A stretch of 64,000 nt of DNA from Ochotona curzoniae (lineage: Eukaryota; Chordata; Mammalia; Lagomorpha; Ochotonidae). The position numbers and the translations under genes are program-made. Below are positions 12,862 through 26,087 of the stretch, one piece after another (positions within the stretch are counted from its first letter, which is position 1; each line of letters starts with the position of its first letter). The notes beneath the pieces are model-generated. The model did not search any database and was not told the origin of the DNA. It saw nothing but the letters and a program-made list of their open reading frames with translations. The stretch lies in assembly GCF_017591425.1 (NCBI RefSeq), contig NW_024466607.1, positions 12,408,501-12,472,500 on the forward strand, in the 5' to 3' direction.

Positions 12862-13041
12862 ACATATGTGTGTACCTATGGAGGTAGATGGTCATAGTAC
12901 ATGCATGTGTGTCTATGGAGACAGGTGGACTTGGTACATATGTGTATTTATGGAGGCAGTTGGTTACAATGCATGTGTGTTTATTTATGGAGACAGACGG
13001 TCATAGTACATATGTGTGTGTCTATGGAGGCAGATGATCAT
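12862..13041. repeat. Minisatellite, about 36 bp x 5
   Basis: There are five imperfect units of the pattern 'acatatgtgtgt' + 'ctatggaggcagatgg' + 'tcatagt'. Units alternate between 'ggaggcag' and 'ggagacag', which suggests growth by duplication of a pair. Confidence 0.85.
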
Positions 13042-14499
13042 AGATTTCCACATCTTTCCCAAATTTAATCCACGGAATAATCTACAATGTCTCTTTGGAA
13101 AGATTTCCTAAGGCAGGCATTACTGGGTTCACCCTGGAAGGTTAAGTATAATAGTGCTCAACTATTTCTCTAACTAGCAGGATGCATATATTCCCTTCAG
13201 TTTCGACCACATCCAATAGTTACCTTTTTTTCCTCTAATGTGGTTAATTTCTTTTTTGCATTTGGGAAAGTGATGTATTCACATGGCATGAAAAATTAGA
13301 CAAAGGCTGCACTGAAAAGTACAACTTCCATCCATTGGCCTTCTGTTGCCTTTACCCATCATACATCATTTTCCCTAGAGAAAATCCTTATTTTTCAGCT
13401 AAGATGTCTTCATACCGCTGGTAAATGGCACATGTGTGATGCTAGCAACAAAGAGATGGGAGCTATAGCAACAAGATTCCGTCTAGTTGGTACACATCAC
13501 TTTTAGGAATTCTGGCAAAACAATAGGTGCATGGAAGATATATACCCTATTCCAAAATGTTGATCATCTAGTACAGAGAAGTCCTTAACAAACACATCAC
13601 AACTCCATAGCAACAGTTCACACTTGCCATCCCAGGCAACTGATGGTAAAGATAATCTCTAGACAGGCAAGTGAGTTCCAGACAGGGCTGGCCAGGGGAG
13701 TTTCAGCCCCCAAACGACACACACGACTTCAGCAGATAGGCAGGGAGGCTGCTGAGCACAAGAGGGCACCTTCAAAATTCAGTAGCTCAAGCAGCAGCAG
13801 GTCCCAAAACTGGTGCTGCCCAGGAAGAAGAGCTAGAAACAAAAGGCTAAAGCACACTTCCCATGATTTCCTCACTTCATCCCATAAAAGACGCCATCAA
13901 CGTCAAGAGACATCATTCCCTTATGAACCATTAAGAAAGATAAATGCTGCCCATTAAACCACAGGACGACATACTCGCCTCACACAATTCTATTTCGAAG
14001 GAAAGCGCTCAAGCCTCTTCAGACATGTGTTTCTGGTCGTCACTCTTGCATATTTCTATAGAACCCAAAGGCATAATCTACTGGCTAATGCATTCCTCTC
14101 TCTTTTTATTATTATTTTTTAATCTAAAGCCCAACACTTCTAAAGCAAGTTCCATCTCAGGGTTGAAAGGCAGGATCACCTTGTGCGGGTGGCCCTGGAG
14201 GCAGTGGTGTGGAGTGGTTCTCCCCATAGTGCAACAACATCCAGGACTTCCTTCCAGGAACCTGGCACCATGTGAGGTTTCAACATTGGCACTTTCCTGG
14301 TTTTACATCAAAAGCAGCCAGTTAAGTTTACAGCACCAACCAGGACTGAAGTTCCACACGCAGGTGCAATTGCCAAATCATGCCACCAAGAGTGTTCATG
14401 GGTTATCACTCAAGTCTGTCCATCTACTGACAATGGTAACCACAGCATGGCTGTCCCTGGCCTGACAGCTGCTGTAAAGTGCATTCTACTGCTGAGGCG

Positions 14500-14785
14500 T
14501 CAACATGTGATGTGCACATTCAACACAGCAGCTCCTGCACCAGCCAGAGGGCCTGGGCTACCCCTCCAGCTCCGCCACCCAGCCTACCTTTGTGGTAATG
14601 CACAGCCTTTCAAGCAGGTGACGGCTCAGGCAGTTGGCTTTCTGCCACCCACCCAGGAGGAGCAGCTTGGTCTCCAGGCTCCTGCCCTTAGTCTGCTACA
14701 ATGTTGGTTGTTGCGGATACTTGGGAGTGAACTAGTAAGTGAGGGCTCTCTCTGGGCTTTTCTGTCTCTCTGCTTTTCAGATAAT
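14500..14785 (+). repeat. CSINE, degenerate
   Basis: Recognisable pieces in order: 'agcagctcctgcaccagc', 'gatacttgggagtgaactag', 'ctctctgcttttcag'. The 5' part is uncertain. Confidence 0.45.
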
Positions 14786-14940
14786 TACATATTTTTTAGC
14801 ATGCCCTTAAAAAACAATGGAATATGGTGATATAACCTCACATTTCTGCCATAAACAATTATTCTACAGATTATATAAACTATATAAACCATTCCCGAAC
14901 CTTATGAATTTAACACTACACTTAAAAACAGCCAAGATGA

Positions 14941-15249
14941 GGGCCAGCATTGTGGCACAGCATGCTAAGCCACCACCTACAACATGGAGATCCCAAACAA
15001 CACTGGTTCAAGTTCTAGCTGCTTCACTTTTGACCCAGCTCCCTGCTAAAGGCCTGTGAAACGCAACGGAGGATGTGGCCCAAGAGTCTGGGCCCAAACA
15101 CACCCGGGCGACCCAGATGGAGCTCCTGCCTTTGGCCTGGCTCGATGCTGGCTATTGTGGCCGTTTGTGAGCCAGATGATGGATGATCTCTGTCTCTCCT
15201 CACTCCAAATCTCCATCTGTTTGTTGAATTCTTTCAAATAAATAACTAA
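14941..15249 (+). repeat. CSINE
   Basis: Full-length copy: 'gggccagcattgtggcacag' (A-box side), 'ggttcaagttctagctgc' (B-box), 'cccagctccctgctaaagg', CT-rich region and 'caaataaataactaaatc' tail. Confidence 0.85.
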
Positions 15250-17274
15250 ATCCTACAGAAAAAATGGACAAGCTGGTCATTATTGTGTTATATGCATTTT
15301 AACCCAACTATAAAAACTGGACAAAAAGTAAGAACAGCAAACTAAAGAATATCACTATAGTTATAGGTAAATAAACCATTGGTTGGAGGTATCCTTCTTT
15401 GTAACCAATAAAATGAAGCAATCAAACCAGTACAGGATTCAGAAATCAGAACAATACGGGCTCCCTCTAGTGGCTTACAATACCTTCAAAAATCCTCAGG
15501 TACCAACTTTCTAATTGTTTTTTTTTTTTTTTTTGGCTGGGAAGGGAGTACCACCTGGTTCTTTTCCTTTTGGGGAAATCAAGTGTTATAAACATATCAG
15601 TGTCAATAATTCATCCCAGCAGATGGGATGACAGAAGTAGGCACAAAGATTAAATGCGGTGACTTGAAAATCACAAAGCAATTTCTCTCAAGATCAATTC
15701 CCACCTCAGGTTCAGTCAGAAACTAAGCAGCAACGAATGCAGGGACAGGACAGAACTACATCACACGGTATAGGGAGATGAGAGACAGAACAAGGACCGA
15801 GGTACAATTTGGACAGAAAAAGAATGAGTTTTCTCATGTGGTTGGGAAATGAATTCTGAAGAAACCATAAGAGTTTCTAGTCAGTTGTAGGGAGCCCCAG
15901 CTGAAGCTCACAGGCTGCGGTGGCTGCTGTGCCAATCAAGATGTGTTTGCATTCCCTGCTGCTTCCTGCAAGAAGGGATTCATCCTGTCGCGGCCACAGG
16001 GCCCACTGCAGGCACTGCACTCCTCGCAGGGGCCATGCGGCTGAAGCAGGAGGATGTCCCACGACGTGGCAAACCCAAGGAGGCTGCCATTTGCTGAGAG
16101 GCCTTGTTGGATAAATGGTGGAAAATGAGTAATATGCTGGGGGATCTGCAGATGGGGAAACAAAAATCCAATCTGCACAGGGAAGCCTAGGGCAGAGAAC
16201 TCAAAGCAGATGCAGGAAACATTTCCACTCAGGTAGATGGGGAGCGAAACTGGAGCCCGACTGACGACAGCTGCGGCTGTGCGTCACCTGCCTTCTGCCT
16301 TTGCCAACAGAGCCAATGAAGGGTCTCTTCGATAAGGCATCAAGATGAGAAACAACAGAAAACCATTCTTGAACTCACTTCTCAAAGATTAAAAGTTGGT
16401 CCAAAGTATCATGCAAAGCTGAGGGTAAAAATCTGCATGAGGCTCTTCTGAATTCCATGGTTTTCTGACCCACCTCGGTAAAATGAAGGTAGATTGGACG
16501 AAATTAAATACAGTTCCTTCAGCAAAGACTTAAGAGCTTTCCAGCATGCCAATAATGCATGACTGCCTACTGGATTCTGATACACTACATAAGCCTGATA
16601 CCAAACACATTCATACTTGAAATTAAATTTAGTAAAATCCCTATTCTATGGTTATCTTTACTGTTAGTCATCTATTTCTAAACAGAATCAATATGCTCTT
16701 TCGCATTGTGTTTTCTTTGGAAAAACAGATTGACTTTCAGGGACTGCTTCGTCAGAGCATGCTCCTGGCTGCAGGCCGCAATCCCCTGAGGTCAGTCCAG
16801 CACTGAACTCACTGAGACGTGCATGCTTTTCCCAAGACGTCATCATCTCCAGGGGCTTACACAGGTGCCAGTGAAACCCAAAATTATACCCCACCAAAAC
16901 CCCGTGTGTGAGGTGTGCTTGATTCATCAGCTGGCTCACAGCAAGGATGAGGTAGCATGCTTTCTTCACATGCCTGTTTCACTAAGCCATCTCTCAGATC
17001 ACAGAACCAAAGCACTGTCATTTTGTGACAGCTATGCCAGAGGAAAAAGTGACACATACACTTGCAAAGTCAGGAAATCAAAAACCATCCATCAGGAGGA
17101 TTGTCTGAATAGGGCATTATTCTACAGTTCTCACACCACCTGTTTATGTTCCACTATATAGTATAGTCCCTAATGGTGAAGGTTGTACTTTAAAAATTTT
17201 CCCTCTAGGACCAAGACATTAAAAGTATGTAAAATAGGGATAAAAGACACTTTTACGGAGTAGGAGTTTGGTCA

Positions 17275-17430
17275 AGAAGCCAGTTAAGCTATGCATATCC
17301 AACATTATAATTCCTGGGTTTGATAATCAGTTCTGGCCTCTGATTCTGGCTACTTGCTCCGGGAGGTGGCAGGTGGATGGTTTAAGTCATGGGTCCTGAC
17401 TATATGGGCAAGCTGGAATTTGTCCCCAGC
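17275..17430 (+). repeat. Possible old truncated CSINE
   Basis: 'cctgggtttgataatcagtt' and 'ctggctacttgctccgggag' sit where a CSINE B-box and mid-body would. Weak. Confidence 0.35.
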
Positions 17431-17497
17431 TCCCAGTATTGGTTCCCTAGCATCAGCATCAGTATTCGCAAGGGAAAAACACATCACAACCACTGTG

Positions 17498-17735
17498 AGG
17501 GGCAGGCACCATTGCACACAGCACCAATCCTCTGCCTGCAGTGCCAGCATCCCATACAAGCGCCCATTTTAATTCCAGCTACTCCACTTCTCATCTAGCT
17601 CCCTGTTAATGGCCTGAGAAAGCAATGGAGGAGGGCCCAAATCCTTGGGCCCTTGCACCCATATGGGACGCCCAGAAGAAGCTCCTGGATCCCAGCTTCA
17701 GACCAGCTATGGTGATTGCAGTCCTTTGAGCAGTG

Positions 17736-17776
<41 letters not shown>

Positions 17777-17825
17777 CCTCCCCTCACCAACTCTTTCAAT
17801 TAAAATAAATAATAATAATAATAAC
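17498..17825 (+). repeat. CSINE with expanded CT region
   Basis: Full-length copy beginning 'gaggggcaggcaccattgc', with 'agctccctgttaatggcctg' and 'cccaaatccttgggccc'. Its CT-rich segment has grown into the (CT)17 array at 17740, and its tail into an AAT array. Confidence 0.85.
17740..17773. repeat. (CT)n microsatellite inside a CSINE
   Basis: Pure dinucleotide run of about 17 units at the site of the usual CSINE CT stretch. Confidence 0.95.
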
Positions 17826-20800
17826 AAGACCCACAAGGGAACAGTGATACATACTTACCAAGAAGACTGTAATACAAAATTGGGGAATGTGTCGGTGGAA
17901 ATAGAGAAACTGGACCCCCAAATCGTGTTGGTATTATAAAAGGGTACAGTTCAGGCAGATGATAGTCTAGGGCACCCTCAACAAGGTAAGAATAAAATGA
18001 TACAGACCCCAGAAAGGGGCCCATGTCCATGCCCAAAACATAAGGTGGGCAGTTTCTGGCTGCTAAAGTCAGCTGTTCTCTGGACATGAGAAGGGGATGT
18101 GGGTTTTCAAGGTTCAAAGTAAATGATTCATAGACACCACACCATGTCTTCAGGTAAAGCAATACACAAGATAGCAGAGCACATGGAAAGCAGGCTCTCG
18201 GTAGAGCTCAGGGCCCAACCTCCAACACCTAGCAGGAAGAGCTCAGTGCTCAGCCCGCAGGAACTGAGTACTGCTGCCGTGCGGAGAGGCGGAAAGCGGA
18301 GGAACCACAGGGTTTCCGTTCACCCTGCCCTCAGGGAAGAGCCAGGGAAGGCTTTTACAGACAGCAAAACCAGATTTGTGCTTCGCGATAATCACATTTA
18401 GAAGCAGAGTGGGTTGGAGAGCATGGTGACTGGGGAGCTGCACACCAGTTAACATCATGATGCAGCAATTAGTGCAAAAAAGGATGCAGACCTTCCCTGA
18501 AGTTACGCGCAGGCAGAGTAGAGAGAAACAGTCCAGATGAACCCACTGCCCGCAAGGCAGCTGGCTGAGTGCGCAGAAGGAGGGCTGTTAACCCCAAGCT
18601 CTGGCGATGGCTGAGCCTTGCTGGGTCAAGGACTAGCTTGTGACATTCAGGGGGTGGCAGCCTGGCTACGTTCCCTAGCAGGCATTCAGGAGTAGAGCCA
18701 CCACCAGCAAGGGAGGACAGAAGCCTATTCCCAAGAGGGGATGAAGCCTGGGAAGAAACCCACTCAGGTGGTTCAGACAGCAGCTCAGGATCATGATCAA
18801 GAAAGGAAAGGCAGAGGAGCAGGAAGAAGAAAACCACAGAGCAAACCTCTCAAGGCAGCCAAAGCACGGAACTCTGGAGTGGACCGAGTCATGCACCTCC
18901 AGCAAGCACTGTGCATGGATCAAGTCTGCTTATCTGCACATGCCTCTGCTTCAGCAGTTCTCACACAGATAATGACATTTCAAGTTTCTGTACATATCTT
19001 CCCAACAGTATACTTTCTGCTCAGTTTTGAATATCGGACTGCTTTAGGGAGAAACTTAAAGAAAACAGTTTTATCAGTACTTCCTCTTTAACTCTCAACT
19101 CCACCTTCTCCCTGCAAATGCTGAGAACCGGCTCTCAGATGGTAAATGTAGCAATAGCTTCAGCAACACTTGCCTGGCTTGGCCCTGGTGACCAGCGATT
19201 CCCCCCTTTCCCAAGTACCCTGGGCCATGACTGGCTGAAGGGAGAAAGAGAGGGTGGGGGGGAGGCAGGTACCCTCCAGGAAGCCACATGCACCCCTGGG
19301 TTTGTGCTTGTCCACGTGTCATTAGGTCATCCTGCCTATTCTGCAGGGACCTTGGCCTGAACAGAAGCAGAAGCAAAGGCAAGATCTTTTGCCAAAGACT
19401 CCTGTCTCCACGGCTTTCTTTACTACCTGGCCTAGGCTCACTCAGGATGCTCCCTCTCCTTGATCACACACAGCACACCCAGGGCACCACTGACCCCAGG
19501 GATGCTGCTCCCCCATAGGCTTTCCAGAGGATCACTCACAGAGGACAAGTCTGCTGCTCCCCTGAGCCACTGCAGGTGTGCCTAAGCCACTTCCTCTCCT
19601 GGCCCCTCTGACACATACTCCATGCTGAGCATGAATGAGAACCATCCCTCTGCTGAGCAAGGCAGGAGTGGTTTTCGTTTGTCCAACTGCATGTATGATG
19701 AGGTCCCAACCACAGTCGCATTCCCATCCCTTGTCTTTTCCTCAGCAGTGACTATCCAGGGCTCTTAAGGAAAGGTTTCCTCAACATGGTGTCAGAAGTG
19801 AGCTTAGCTGGCCTCTGTGCCTCCAGAGCCTCACTCACCCCACCTTCCTCCCTGTACCCATATATCCCCAGAGAGACTCTCTTCCTGTCTCAAGCATTCC
19901 CCTGCACTCTCACCTCCCCAGCTTTCACTTCAAGCTCTGCTAAAAGTCACTGGTCCACAAAAAGTTTCTCCCCAGTTCTGGACAAGGTCAAGCTCTCCTC
20001 TCCACCCCAGTCACATAAAATCTTTCTGCATGATGATTTCATGCTTTATGCCCATGTCAGTTGATGCCCCAGGACCAAAGACTGAGCCTGTTTCTGTGTA
20101 GCACCCAGATCCAGCTGCACTGAACATCGAAACACCTGCTGGACGAACCGCCCCTGCAACCTGGAGTTCATCGTCTGGTCAGAGGCGAATGAACTTCTCT
20201 TGTCCACAATCAAGGAAAAGTACCACAAACACACTAGATGGGGAGAGGGGAGAGGGAGGAAATTTAAGGAGGGAAGGATGTTCTGTGCCTTCTTTCCTTT
20301 CTCCTGGGAGGGAAGGGGGGCATGTAGGGCGAGAAGAGCCCCAGTTTTCACATCCACTTCACTCAATCACAAGCTTTGCCTCTTCTGTTGTCAACATCAA
20401 TTTTTGAGAACTCTGAGGGCTTTCACCTTGAACTTCTGCTTTTCTGGAAATTATTCCCTCCAAATCCAAGAAGCTGCTGTACTGCATGTGCCAACATCGT
20501 CTCTCCACATCAGAGTTATGCATTTTGTTTGTTCCGTAACACCATTATCACTTCTATCATCAAATGACAATATTAAGTATACTCCGGCATATTCACACAA
20601 CATACTTAGAAAGTATTAAGTAAAAAGTTGTTACAGCCAGCACACTTTGAGAATTATAACCAATGGAATGATTAAAATGATCAAGCTTTAAAAAGACTGC
20701 CAACTTATTTCTTCAGTCAGGGATATGATGAACATATGGACTGTTAAATTATCTTTCCTGCTTTAGAGTCACTTTTAAAATTAGCCACATATTAATGGCC

Positions 20801-21283
20801 CTGCTCACTCACCAAATCTTTAAATATCTTCATCTTTTATTAATCTAATTAGCCATCATTTTTGACAATTTCTTCACTGGATTTGGAGATGGGATGCTGG
20901 AGACAGTGTATCTGAGGAGTGCCATGGCCCCTGCCAGCCATGCACAGGCTTCCACAGGCACATCAATACAGTGACACAAAATGACGCATCAACGAGTCAG
21001 GGACCAGGGTTGGAAAACAATTCCAATATCCTGAGATGATTAAAAACATATATATTGAGATAACGGGTAAGTCAATTCACACACAACTTAAATACAGCCA
21101 AGCAAAATCACAACAGAAGGCCAGAGCGTGGCGACTCGTACTTGGTAGCCACTAGCAAGAGATCTCTGGTATACTTTTCTGTGTCTTACAAACGTATTGA
21201 ATTCTTGGAAGTTCAATGAGCTTGGTACTCATACCCAGTGCCTATCCACCCATCCATTACATGCTTACAAAAGCTCCTCTAGA

Positions 21284-21285
<2 letters not shown>

Positions 21286-21321
<36 letters not shown>
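21286..21321. repeat. (AAT)n microsatellite
   Basis: About 12 trinucleotide units, uninterrupted. Confidence 0.95.
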
Positions 21322-21408
21322 GCACTTACAATAGGCAGAATATAGCATCTACATTCTCACTTCAGTCCTATTTCAAGCAGTAATAGTTTCCTTAAGTACT
21401 CCCAGGGT

Positions 21409-21464
21409 CTAAAATAATTTCTAATTATTTTAGAAATAATTTCTAAAATAATTTCTAATTACTG
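21409..21464. repeat. AT-rich palindromic repeat
   Basis: 'aaataatttctaatta' and its near reverse complement alternate; the stretch can fold on itself. No function inferred. Confidence 0.7.
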
Positions 21465-21532
21465 CAACAACAGTAAAAAAAAGTATATGCTTATAAAATA
21501 CATTCATATATATGTGCACATGCATTTGTACC

Positions 21533-21571
21533 AGGGTACTTGAAAAAGTTCATGGAAATGCAACTGAAAGT
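21533..21571 (+). mobile_element. Mariner-like palindromic element, left part
   Basis: 'agggtacttgaaaaagttca' followed by 'tggaaatgcaactgaaag' is the left inverted end. It continues at 21889 after an inserted CSINE. The same element is seen in opposite orientation near 60262-60355. I take it to be a short non-autonomous mariner-type element; the exact family name is uncertain. Confidence 0.6.
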
Positions 21572-21888
21572 CACGTTTAGGTCCCAGTGTTATAGCACAG
21601 TGCAGGCAACGTTGGCAAGGTCAGCATCCCTTTCTGGTGTGCCAGTCAGGGACCCAACAACTCCACTTCTGAGACAGTGCCCTCCTAAGATGCCAGGGAA
21701 GCAGCAGATCGTGGCCCGGGAACTTGGGCCTCTGCCACTCCCGTGGGAGACCTGGGTAGAGATGCAGACTCATGGCTGTGGCCTGCGCTCCTCCTGGCTA
21801 CTGCAGTCATTTCTTTGTCTTTTCCTTACCCTTTGTCTCTCTGCCTTTCACATAAAGAAATTAAAAGCTGAGCTTACTTAGAAAAAAA
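21572..21888 (+). repeat. CSINE inserted in a mariner-like element
   Basis: Near full-length copy ('ggtcccagtgttatagcaca' to 'cataaagaaattaaaag'). It sits between the two halves of the short palindromic element, with 'aaagt' on both sides as a possible target duplication. Confidence 0.8.
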
Positions 21889-21971
21889 GTAAGTTTATTT
21901 TGGTGCAAAAATTCTGAATTCCACGCATTGTTTTTTCCCACATGCTTTTCCTTGACCCTTTCAAGTATCTC
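21889..21971 (+). mobile_element. Mariner-like palindromic element, right part
   Basis: 'aagtttattttggtgcaaaa' is the middle of the element, and 'ccttgaccctttcaagtatc' the right inverted end, matching 'gggtacttgaaaaagttcatgg' read backwards with several changes. Confidence 0.6.
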
Positions 21972-23014
21972 TCGTATGCAGCACATATGATGAACACACA
22001 CAAGCACACACACCACACTGTGCTCTGCTCTTCAATGCCTCAGGAAATGCACACAGGACTTAAATCACCAACTATGGCTTCATTTGTGTAATGGACTGCA
22101 GAGGAAGGCTTTCACATTTTGTTCAATGCTTTATATTTATAAAAATTCAATTTCAAAATGTCCCTTATCTAATTAAACTGTAACAACACGTTCAGTCTGC
22201 CCCTATGGATGACATAAAGATTTACTACTACGTTAACAATAGATGTTGAAGTAAGCTGGGTATAAATTAAAATGAATATAATAATTCAAATAATAAAGAA
22301 ATATGCTGCAAATCAAATGGAAGATGAAAAAAGCTCTCTTCAGTTTGAAAATGACTATGTCGAAATTGTCTGAAAACATCAAAGCAAATTCAACATTCTT
22401 CTGGATATAACAACACTATTCCGGAACTTTGGGTAGCCATAGGATAATCGAAACCGCTCCAAATTAAATAGGTCAATAAGGAGAGGAGTAACCCAGGCCA
22501 TCCCTCATGCCTGCAATATAATTAGCAGACAAGGACTACCAGGACTTTAGTATTTTATAAAAATGAAGAAACAAATTCGCCCACATCGATCAGCTCCAGA
22601 GCCCACAGTTAAGTAGGAAGTCAAGCAAGACTCTAAGAAGAAAAATACAGAGGAAGCAGAGGTAGACAGGTGTGTGTGCACAGGCGATTCCCACCTGCAG
22701 ACTCAGGACACGGTGTGAAAGGCCTAAGCTGAGGGTCTACATTAATTCATGCTAGTGTGCACTGTCATTACCGCACTCCAGGCAGGAGCATCACTGCAGG
22801 CATCAATACAAACATTCTAACTTCCAACGTGTCCCCTCGCTGCCTAACCAGCATGTGACTTTGTTAGAGATAAAATGGAATGGTTCTCAAGAACCAACCT
22901 GCATTTTTAGAGCAAATGTTTTGGAGAAACATCCTTAATATTTTTTTTTTTAAACATCACAAGTCCCAACTTCTTCTTTGCTTAAAGAATTCACCGAGTT
23001 CTATGTCATTTCAA

Positions 23015-23052
23015 TATTGGTTTATCTATTGGTTTATCTATTGGTTTATCTA
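23015..23052. repeat. 12-bp tandem repeat x 3
   Basis: 'attggtttatct' is repeated exactly three times. Confidence 0.95.
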
Positions 23053-23175
23053 TTATTCTAGGTTTTCCAAAGAGTTTTATGAGAATTAATGCGAAGTAAG
23101 GGACTGTGATGACTCAGTAAGATTCTCTTTGATGTCTGTGTCAGTTTGGCTTAATATTCATACTTTAAGACATGT

Positions 23176-23440
23176 AGGCAGACACTCGGTCTAGTGGTTA
23201 ACGTGCCCCCTGGCATACCCCCACTGCACCTCAGAGTGCCTGCGTTTGAGATCTGGCTCCTGCTGATGTGTAATGCCAGAGGCAGGGGTGAGACCTTCCA
23301 CCTGCCAACCATGGCAGATGTGGACTGAGTTCCTGTCTATTTCAGCCTGGCTTAGCCCTGGTTACTGTGTGCATTTGGGGAGTGAACTAGCAGACGAGGG
23401 ATCTGTTTATCTCTGTCTTTTAAAGAAAAAAAAATATTGT
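23176..23440 (+). repeat. CSINE, older subtype
   Basis: 'ctcggtctagtggttaacgt' (A-box), 'gcgtttgagatctggctcct' (B-box), then 'ttggggagtgaactagcaga' and an A-rich tail. The B-box and following sequence differ from the pika-type copies. Confidence 0.75.
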
Positions 23441-25589
23441 TCTCAAATATTTTGAAAGGTTAAATGAAAAGATACTGTATTACATTTCTGTTAGTTGGAA
23501 TATATGTATATACACATACGCATGTGTATATAATGACAGGTCTCAAAGATAATACCACACATGATCTCATAGTTCCATTGTTTCCATCACTAAAATACAG
23601 CAGTGAAAGTGCTGACAGCTGTGTCCCATGTCCAGTGACGTTTCACCCACATCATTGACAGTCGTCATGGCCAAACCCCAGTTAGTCCCATGTGTGACAC
23701 TGACTCTCACACAGCAGAACCATATTCAGCCAAGGTTAATCTCAAACATTCCCATATGGTTATTAAAATGCTATGGAGATAATGGTCAAATGGTCAAAGG
23801 AACTAGGGGCTCAGGCTGTTGCAAATATTTTGCTTTTGACTAAACCTTCAGTTTAATGGCTAAAAATTCTTCCAAGGATTTGGGGGGTGTGTTTGGTGGC
23901 AGGGGCAGCCACCCATCACTGGCTTGTCATTCTCTCTCCCTTTGGAGATTTTTTATTAATTTTAATTTTAATTTTAATTTTTTATTAAAATTTTAACTCA
24001 TGCAGCAATGCATACATATATGACCAAAGCTGGGGTGCAGAACAGTTTTATCATGTCCCTAAAACCTTCACGCTGTATCTTTAGAGTCACATGAAACACT
24101 AATTCCCACGACTTTCAGGCTTTTTCTCATGAAAGAGAAAAGCAACCCAACAAGAACAAGCTCTCCAAAGCCTGTGGAATCAGCAAGTCAGTGATTCGGG
24201 CTTCTGGGTCTCAGCGGCTTCTTGCAGCTCAATGAGGCGGCAGGTTCACACGAGCACACACTACCCTCACCATGTCAGCTGGCACTGCGCTGTCCACATG
24301 CAGCGCCGGGGAGATGGCCTCTGTCTTCTAGGCTGTGGGGGCTACAGCGCCCGGCCAGGGCCTGAATTCAGGAGGCGCTTCCAGACCCAGAACACAGCCC
24401 CAGATGCCATCAAAGCAGAGCGGACCCAGAGCAGCCTAGGGTAGAGCTGGGGAGGTGGGTGTGGAATTGACCGCAGAGGGGAGGGCCGCACATTTCAGAC
24501 GACAGGAGATGAAAAGGGCAGGGAGAAAATGAGATGGGCAACACATGGAAATGAGAGAGGCTGAGGCCCGGAAGACCCTAAGAAGTCTACTGGGAAACCT
24601 GTGTCGCTGACACGTGGCCACGCCTCACCTTCCATGATCTCTCCTCAATGTAAGTGATCTGAACACAAAGGGCAAAAAGCATACCATTTCACAGCTTTAA
24701 AAAAATCCTATGCCATTAAAAAATAAATAAAGCCTCTAAGTTCCCTAATACGTGGTCTTTCTGTCAAATTACACTATCGACAAAAACTAATGATTATTCC
24801 TAAGTGTGCAATTTTCCATTTAAACAGGTTTTGGCCTTCGGAGCAGTTTTAAAAAATGCATTCCTAGTGAAGAGGTACACCTATAGAAAAGCAGCCCACA
24901 TGGCTCCGCTGCCTTGACCACAGTCCAGGCCCGGTACTGTCCTGCTGAAGAGCAGCACCAAACACTTGTCACTCATAAGCTGCTTTTGTTCTTGCTAACC
25001 TGGAGGTGAAACTGACCGAAACCTGAAATAACAAGCTTACCAATCACTTCTCTTCAACCTGTCATTTATTCATGATGTGAGAATTTCTCTCTCTCTGTAA
25101 AGGTCAAAACTGTTTTGTAAAATAGCATTCAAGTTAGAGTTCAAGAGCATGAGGTCCTCTTACATATGCATTCCCTTACATTTAAAAAAAAATGCCTTTT
25201 AAATAGTCGATAGCACTCTTATGTGTTCTCAACAGCGAGGCATAAACAAACTCACTAAATCTTGCCCAAATGTCAGTGTTCATCAGTCAGTCTCATACAG
25301 GTATATACGCATTTACTGGCGTGGTAAACCTCCCTGGAAGCATATGCATCACTCACTCACACAGGCCGTCTCCAGGGAAAGGCAATGCCGACCCCAAGAT
25401 GGAAGCAGAGTGATGGACCACCATGGTACACTGGGGCCTCTTAAGTTGTAAAATGTGTAAAGCTATTACAACCCAAAGAATAAAAGTTTAAACAACAAAA
25501 GTTACTATTTCTATAAGAGAATATCTTTCTAGTTTTCACACACTGTCAATGAAGATCAAAAATGAAACTGTATCAAAAGACACTACCAG

Positions 25590-25859
25590 GGGCCAGTGTG
25601 GCGGTATATTGGGCTAATCCTTCATCTACAGGTGCTGGCATCCCATACAGGTGTCGGTTCTAGCCCTGTTGCCCCACTCCTGATCCAGCTCCCTGCTAAG
25701 AAGCAGCAGAGAAGACCAGGGAGAGGCTCTTAGCTCCCAGCTTTGAAGCAGCTCAACTCTGGCCACTGCAACCATTCGGGGAGTAAACCTGTGGGTGGAA
25801 GATTTGTCTGTCTCTCCCTTTCTCCATAACACTTTCAAATAAAATAAATCTTAAAAAAT
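25590..25859 (+). repeat. CSINE with target-site duplication
   Basis: Flanked by 'aaaagacactaccag' and 'aaaagacattatcag', a 15-bp duplication with two differences. The body includes 'gatccagctccctgctaaga' and 'ggagtaaacctgtgggtgg'. Confidence 0.85.
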
Positions 25860-26087
25860 AAAAGACATTATCAGATATCAAGCAATGTCGAAGATGAAGC
25901 TGTCCACTCAGGAGGTGTGCACGGCAGGGGATGACTTCACTGCAAACTTGGTTCAAAGTTCTGTGTATATGGAAAGCTAGTGAGAGAGTTTAGCAGGAAT
26001 ACCTGAGAATGCTGATTTCTCCCAGAAATAGCTAGCTGCATACTTTATGTCTCCAGGAATTCTGTTAACCTGTATGTGTGCACATAG

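Noticed and set aside
13200..13640. Sequence after 'attcacatggcatgaaaaat' considered as an old interspersed repeat
   Set aside because: The wording is reminiscent of an old mammalian repeat, but I could not place it in a family or set boundaries.
13944..14465. 173-codon plus-strand frame
   Set aside because: No domain, lies next to a degenerate CSINE, and shows no sign of selection that I can see by eye.
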